Origin: Paenibacillus xylanexedens
GTDB lineage: Bacteria > Bacillota > Bacilli > Paenibacillales > Paenibacillaceae
Assembly: GCF_017874615.1 (NCBI RefSeq)
Contig: NZ_JAGIKV010000007.1
Coordinates: 62,001-126,000, forward strand
Reading direction: 5' to 3'
DNA length: 64,000 nt
The notes beneath the pieces were generated by a model. The model worked only from the letters and a program-made list of their open reading frames with translations. It did no database searches and had not been told where the DNA came from. Position numbers and translations under genes: made by a program. Numbering within the stretch: position 1 is the first letter of the stretch; each line of letters begins with the position of its first letter. Positions 63,973 to 64,000 of this stretch are shown here, in pieces.

Positions 63973-64000
63973 GTATAGGTCGCTTCCAGATGCATGGCTG

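Overview
The window looks like chromosome from a Paenibacillus-type Firmicute. The signs are strong AAGGAGG-type ribosome sites, frequent TTG/GTG starts, split glycine decarboxylase (gcvPA/gcvPB), a GlcT-controlled ptsG, mtlA-mtlR-mtlF-mtlD, a YuaF/flotillin pair, SLH surface proteins and CUT1 sugar-ABC operons without their own ATPase. No tRNA, rRNA, IS element, prophage or CRISPR array was seen.

Layout. 1-6.0 kb: AI-2E-family permease (cut by the left edge), polysaccharide deacetylase with a YkoP-like tail, ilvD, a KGG-repeat stress protein and a membrane acyltransferase. 6-11.5 kb: kdgK-kdgA (final steps of uronate/pectin catabolism), an alpha/beta hydrolase, a HAD phosphatase, a sirtuin and an aldo/keto reductase. 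11.5-16.5 kb: divergent AraC regulator and galK-galE-galT. 16.6-20.9 kb: a flavin-binding-fold protein, an iron alcohol dehydrogenase, and a YuaF/FloT pair behind a near-ideal sigma-W promoter. 21-26.4 kb: glcT, then ptsG (with RAT/terminator leader)-ptsH-ptsI. 27-32.3 kb: gcvT-gcvPA-gcvPB behind a tandem glycine riboswitch, and gcvH on the opposite strand. 32.7-37.9 kb: mannitol PTS operon. 38-40.8 kb: a CWC zinc-type protein and a MutS2-like ATPase that lacks the Smr domain. 40.9-49.8 kb: YesN-type regulator, two permeases, two paralogous binding lipoproteins and a GH105 hydrolase, a rhamnogalacturonan-oligosaccharide locus. 50-60.7 kb: SLH protein, a giant Ig-like surface protein and two pullulanases. 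60.8-64 kb: L25/Ctc, an unknown protein, a WYL regulator and a HIRAN-like protein.

How the genes work together. Most of the window serves plant and animal polysaccharide use: pullulanases and GH105 make sugars, ABC and PTS systems import them, and gal, kdg and mtl enzymes feed glycolysis. Several cre-like sites suggest CcpA control.

Most notable observation. The MutS2-like gene is preceded by a roughly 375-nt leader. It holds a promoter, a seven-codon ORF with a strong ribosome site, a 12-bp helix formed by the last codons of that ORF, and two intrinsic terminators. This is the layout of translation-attenuated ribosome-drug-resistance genes, placed in front of a paralogue of a ribosome-rescue ATPase.
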